From the NCBI GenBank assembly GCA_008668455.1, contig RQCD01000119.1:1-8617 (forward strand): 8,617 bases of DNA, given 5' to 3'. This document shows, in pieces, positions 6,714 to 8,617 of this stretch. Position 1 is the stretch's first letter, and each line of letters begins with the position of its first letter. The position numbers and the translations under genes are program-made. The notes beneath the pieces are model-generated. The model did not search any database and was not told the DNA's origin. It saw only the letters and a program-made list of their open reading frames with translations. Origin of the DNA: Clostridia bacterium (GTDB lineage: Bacteria; Bacillota; Clostridia; UBA1381).

Positions 6714-6914
6714 TTAGCCGCGGTTGAAACGCTTGTTGAACTTCTCAACACGTCCGCCGGTATCTACCAGCTTCTGCTTACCGGTGTAAAACGGATGACA
6801 TTTTGAGCAGATTTCCACCTGAATATCTTCCTTTGTAGAACCGGTCTCGATAACCTCGCCGCAAGCACATCTAATGGTTGTTTGCTTATAGTCGGGATGA
6901 ATTCCTTGTTTCAT
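6714..6914 (-). CDS. rpmE: Large ribosomal subunit protein bL31, zinc-binding form
   Basis: This is a 50S subunit protein at the central protuberance, bridging towards the 30S head. It has 66 residues, MKQGIHPDYKQTTIRCACGEV at the start and the conserved CHPFYTGKQKLVDTGGRVEKF segment. Four cysteines at 16, 18, 36 and 39 (CxC and CxxC) form the zinc-ribbon, so this is the C-plus type rather than the zinc-independent paralogue induced under zinc limitation. AGGAGGG (6928-6922) lies 7 bases before ATG 6914. A very strong promoter lies upstream (6964-6992), and the gene heads the rpmE-rpsO-pnp block. No terminator is visible between this gene and rpsO, so read-through is likely. Confidence 0.98.
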   Translation of the reverse strand: MKQGIHPDYKQTTIRCACGEVIETGSTKEDIQVEICSKCHPFYTGKQKLVDTGGRVEKFNKRFNRG

Positions 6915-6942
6915 GTTGATTCCCTCCTTATAAGAAATATCA

Positions 6943-6955
6943 GTTCATATCGAAC
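6943..6955 (-). promoter_or_regulatory. Small hairpin at 5' end of rpmE mRNA
   Basis: GTTC (6943-6946) and GAAC (6952-6955) form a short hairpin in the roughly 43-base rpmE leader, just after the predicted transcription start. Ribosomal-protein leaders for L31 have been proposed in several phyla, so this is a weak candidate. It is only four base pairs and may be chance. Confidence 0.25.
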
Positions 6956-6963
6956 CAAAATAT

Positions 6964-7014
6964 ATTATATCACAAATTTTCAGGAAATGCAAGCTTTTTC
7001 ACAAAATATTTTCA
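6964..7014 (-). promoter_or_regulatory. Strong sigma-A promoter of rpmE with UP-like element
   Basis: In the reading sense: -35 TTGCAT (6992-6987), 17-base spacer (6986-6970), -10 TATAAT (6969-6964), with TGA directly before it giving an extended -10. The 22 bases upstream of the -35 (7014-6993) are A/T-rich in the pattern AAAATATTTT then AAAAA, close to the UP-element consensus bound by RNA polymerase alpha subunits. The start site should fall near 6957, giving a leader of about 43 bases. Confidence 0.9.
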
Positions 7015-7051
7015 TATGCATTTCAAAGTGAAAAATCCGGAAAACCTGCGA

Positions 7052-7903
7052 TCAGAAAACAGCAATCATAACGGTTCCCAAAAGTGCGATTCCGGCGGCG
7101 AGGAGGTTTCGTTTGGTAATCTGCTCTTTTTGAATGATTCCGAGTGCGGTGGAAACCACAATCGTTCCTCCGGTAATCATCGGATACTGCACCGACGCAT
7201 TTACATGCAAAAGCGCAACTAAGATCAGAAAATTTGCAATTCCGGTCATGAGTCCGTAGCCGGTCATGGAAAGGACTGCCGCGCCGGGATTTTGGAGTTT
7301 TGTCCGTTTTTTTCGCATTCCAAAAAGCAGCGCCCCGCAAAGTCCAATCGTTAGCAGACTTTTTAAGAGCATGAATCCGCTGCTGGAAATTGCCTGTTCC
7401 GGATCAGACTGATGCCATTTGGAAACCACGCCTGCCATACCGTTTAAGAAAAAGATCAAAAGGCAGTAGCAAAGCGTTTTCCGGTCGGCTTTCTGATCTG
7501 TTCCGATCATGAGTGCGGCAATGATAGCAAGAATGCAGAAGCCCTGACCGGGCGTGAGCTTTTCTCCGAAAAAGCAGATTCCGGCAATCGCAGGCAGAAG
7601 CATGCCGCCCAGCATGGAAAAAAGCGAATAGACCGACAGATTCACCTTTCCGAATGCCAGCGCACTGCAATAGAGAAACCCGATTCCGATCAGTGCGGAA
7701 AGAAAAGCCATCAGACAGGAAAACCAGGAAAATTCAACCGTTCTGCATATGGCAAACATCGCAATGACCGTTACCACCGCAACGCCGAGGGAAAATAAAA
7801 TTGCGGTATTCATACCGGTTCCCTCCCGTTTCTGGTATCCCTCCTGAAAGAAAAACTGCAAGCCGAACATGACGGCAGAAATGCCGATTAAAGTATAATA
7901 CAT
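7052..7903 (-). CDS. EamA/DMT-family transporter
   Basis: This is an integral membrane transporter of 283 residues, the usual length for the ten-helix drug/metabolite transporter superfamily made of two EamA repeats. Repeat one ends in FFGEKLTPGQGFCILAIIAA, the typical G-E-x-L-T motif before the last helix of a repeat. Repeat two ends in GIIQKEQITKRNLLAAGIAL, the matching position with Gly-Glu altered to Lys-Glu. Both halves are strongly hydrophobic with Gly and Ala-rich helices (for example LYCSALAFGKVNLSVYSLFS). ATG 7903 has GAGAGG (7915-7910) 6 bases upstream. The substrate cannot be predicted; family members export amino acids, metabolites or drugs. It is on the same strand as the broken oxidoreductase but separated from it by a terminator, so it probably has its own promoter. 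No clear terminator follows its TGA; read-through towards rpmE is possible. Confidence 0.93.
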   Translation of the reverse strand: MYYTLIGISAVMFGLQFFFQEGYQKREGTGMNTAILFSLGVAVVTVIAMFAICRTVEFSWFSCLMAFLSALIGIGFLYCSALAFGKVNLSVYSLFSMLGGMLLPAIAGICFFGEKLTPGQGFCILAIIAALMIGTDQKADRKTLCYCLLIFFLNGMAGVVSKWHQSDPEQAISSSGFMLLKSLLTIGLCGALLFGMRKKRTKLQNPGAAVLSMTGYGLMTGIANFLILVALLHVNASVQYPMITGGTIVVSTALGIIQKEQITKRNLLAAGIALLGTVMIAVF

Positions 7904-7941
7904 ATGGAACCTCTCAATTCTGATATTTTTCGTACCTTTTT

Positions 7942-7970
7942 ATTTTACCATAATAACTGTCATTAGGATA
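7942..7970 (-). promoter_or_regulatory. Possible promoter of the EamA transporter gene
   Basis: An extended -10 TGGTAAAAT (7950-7942) lies about 27 bases before the ribosome binding site. The hexamer 17 bases upstream, TATCCT (7970-7965), is a poor -35. An alternative is TTTACA (7976-7971) with TATTAT (7955-7950), spacing 15. Some promoter is expected here because a terminator lies just upstream. Confidence 0.35.
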
Positions 7971-7994
7971 TGTAAATTTTCCTGATATCTATGG

Positions 7995-8036
7995 AAAAAA
8001 GTACGAAATGCGCCGGATGCTGTCTGGCGCATTTCG
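7995..8036 (-). terminator. Intrinsic terminator after the oxidoreductase pseudogene
   Basis: Arms CGAAATGCGCC (8004-8014) and GGCGCATTTCG (8026-8036) are perfectly complementary, extended by GGA/TCT with one G-U pair to 14 pairs around the loop TGCTG. In the direction of the oxidoreductase the stem is followed by TAC and six T (8000-7995). It starts 6 bases after the stop codon at 8043-8045. Confidence 0.9.
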
Positions 8037-8042
8037 CATTTC

Positions 8043-8617
8043 TTATTTTAAATTAATGTCAGTCACTTCTTTTTGACCCTGTGTGGCTGCAGCGTGCAGA
8101 TAACCGTCCCTGCGTGCAAGCTCTGCCTGCCATTTTTTCAGAACGTCCGCGTAAACCTCGTCCGGGATTTCGGGAGTTCCGGTGGAGCAGGTGGGCAGGA
8201 GCTGCTCTCCGGCAACCTTCGGATCGGTGCAGGCGGTGTCGTTCCGGTATTGTTCGCGGACTGCCGGATCGCGCAGATTCGGTATCTCCTTTGGAATACC
8301 GCCGTCCAGAACGGAACGGTATGCGAACATGCCCGGCAAATACATATCCAGCGCCTCGTAAATATCAATCGTGTCCGCCTCCGGATCTCCTAACACTTTT
8401 TTTACAAACTGATCAATGCAGTAATAATCCGAACCGCCGTGTCCGAAGGCTTCCACCTTTTCCTGATCGTAGCTGACGGGCTCATTGAATTCGAAATGCT
8501 CTGACTTTGATTCTCGTGATTATTTGTTTGTGTTCACATAGATTTTATGAACTTCTCCGCATTTTGCGCCCTCGCTTGCGCTGTCCAGCCGCCCCTTTGA
8601 GCCGGAGACGGTATACC
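8043..8617 (-). pseudogene. Gfo/Idh/MocA-family oxidoreductase, 5' partial, interrupted by in-frame TAA
   Basis: This is the C-terminal part of an NAD(P)-dependent sugar or cyclitol oxidoreductase of the Gfo/Idh/MocA family; the Rossmann half lies outside the window. Reading leftwards from the window edge, 31 residues are visible (YTVSGSKGRLDSASEG, then CGEVHKIYVNTNK), then TAA at 8520-8522. The same frame continues for 158 residues as SRESKSEHFEFNEPVSY and FGHGGSDYYCIDQFV, then EALDMYLPGMFAYRSVLDGG and YRNDTACTDPKVAG, to TAA at 8043-8045. Both sides are plainly one protein, with no frame change. The downstream piece has no good start: GTG 8456 has only AGGA 4 bases before it, which is unlikely to give a working product without the cofactor domain. 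A nonsense mutation (for example CAA to TAA) or a base-call error explains it. Substrate is unknown. A strong terminator follows. Confidence 0.85.

Noticed and set aside
6995..7035. Inverted repeat TTTTTCAC / GTGAAAAA as a terminator for the EamA gene
   Set aside because: The stem is A/T-rich with a 25-base loop, no T tract follows it in the gene's direction, and its left arm is better explained as part of the rpmE UP-like element.
8043..8456. A separate 137-residue gene starting at GTG 8456
   Set aside because: The same frame continues upstream as oxidoreductase sequence up to and beyond the TAA, so this is the tail of a broken gene rather than an independent one.
8081..8476. Open frames on the + strand opposite the oxidoreductase
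   Set aside because: The - strand frame encodes a recognisable Gfo/Idh C-terminal half; the opposite frames are Arg/Pro-rich shadows with no ribosome binding site or family resemblance.

Overview
The window looks like chromosomal DNA from an endospore-forming Firmicute of class Clostridia, probably Lachnospiraceae-like. Three things point there: a gerA-type spore germinant-receptor operon, the Gram-positive style of the PNPase and ribosomal proteins with strong AGGAGG ribosome binding sites, and a Gfo/Idh/MocA oxidoreductase of a kind I associate with gut clostridia. The family placement is inference; the spore-former call is firm. No CRISPR array, rRNA, tRNA or insertion sequence was seen.

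Left part (1-3917, + strand): a germinant-receptor operon. It holds the A subunit (5' end outside the window), the B subunit (membrane permease-like), the C subunit (lipoprotein) and a tightly coupled 55-residue two-helix membrane protein that fits the small D subunits known from some Bacillus receptors. A bidirectional terminator (3929-3980) and a hairpin-rich spacer (3986-4071) separate it from the convergent gene on the other strand.

Middle part (4083-7014, - strand): a translation and RNA-decay block read right to left as rpmE (bL31), rpsO (uS15) and pnp (polynucleotide phosphorylase). rpmE has a near-ideal sigma-A promoter: TTGCAT, 17 bp, TGATATAAT, with an A/T-rich UP-like element upstream. 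The rpmE-rpsO and rpsO-pnp gaps both contain inverted repeats that look like mRNA control structures: a candidate S15 leader, a hairpin after rpsO, and a long nested stem just before the pnp ribosome binding site. Transcription entering at rpmE could serve all three genes, with attenuation or processing between them.

Right part (7052-8617, - strand): a ten-helix-type EamA/DMT transporter with its own leader. Upstream of it is the end of a Gfo/Idh/MocA-type oxidoreductase that carries one in-frame TAA at 8520-8522 and is therefore annotated as a probable pseudogene. A strong hairpin with a T tract (7995-8036) ends that gene before the transporter promoter region.

The best candidates for something under-described are the fourth ger-operon gene, the nested pnp leader, the rpsO leader, the multi-hairpin spacer at 3986-4071, and the clean nonsense codon in the oxidoreductase.
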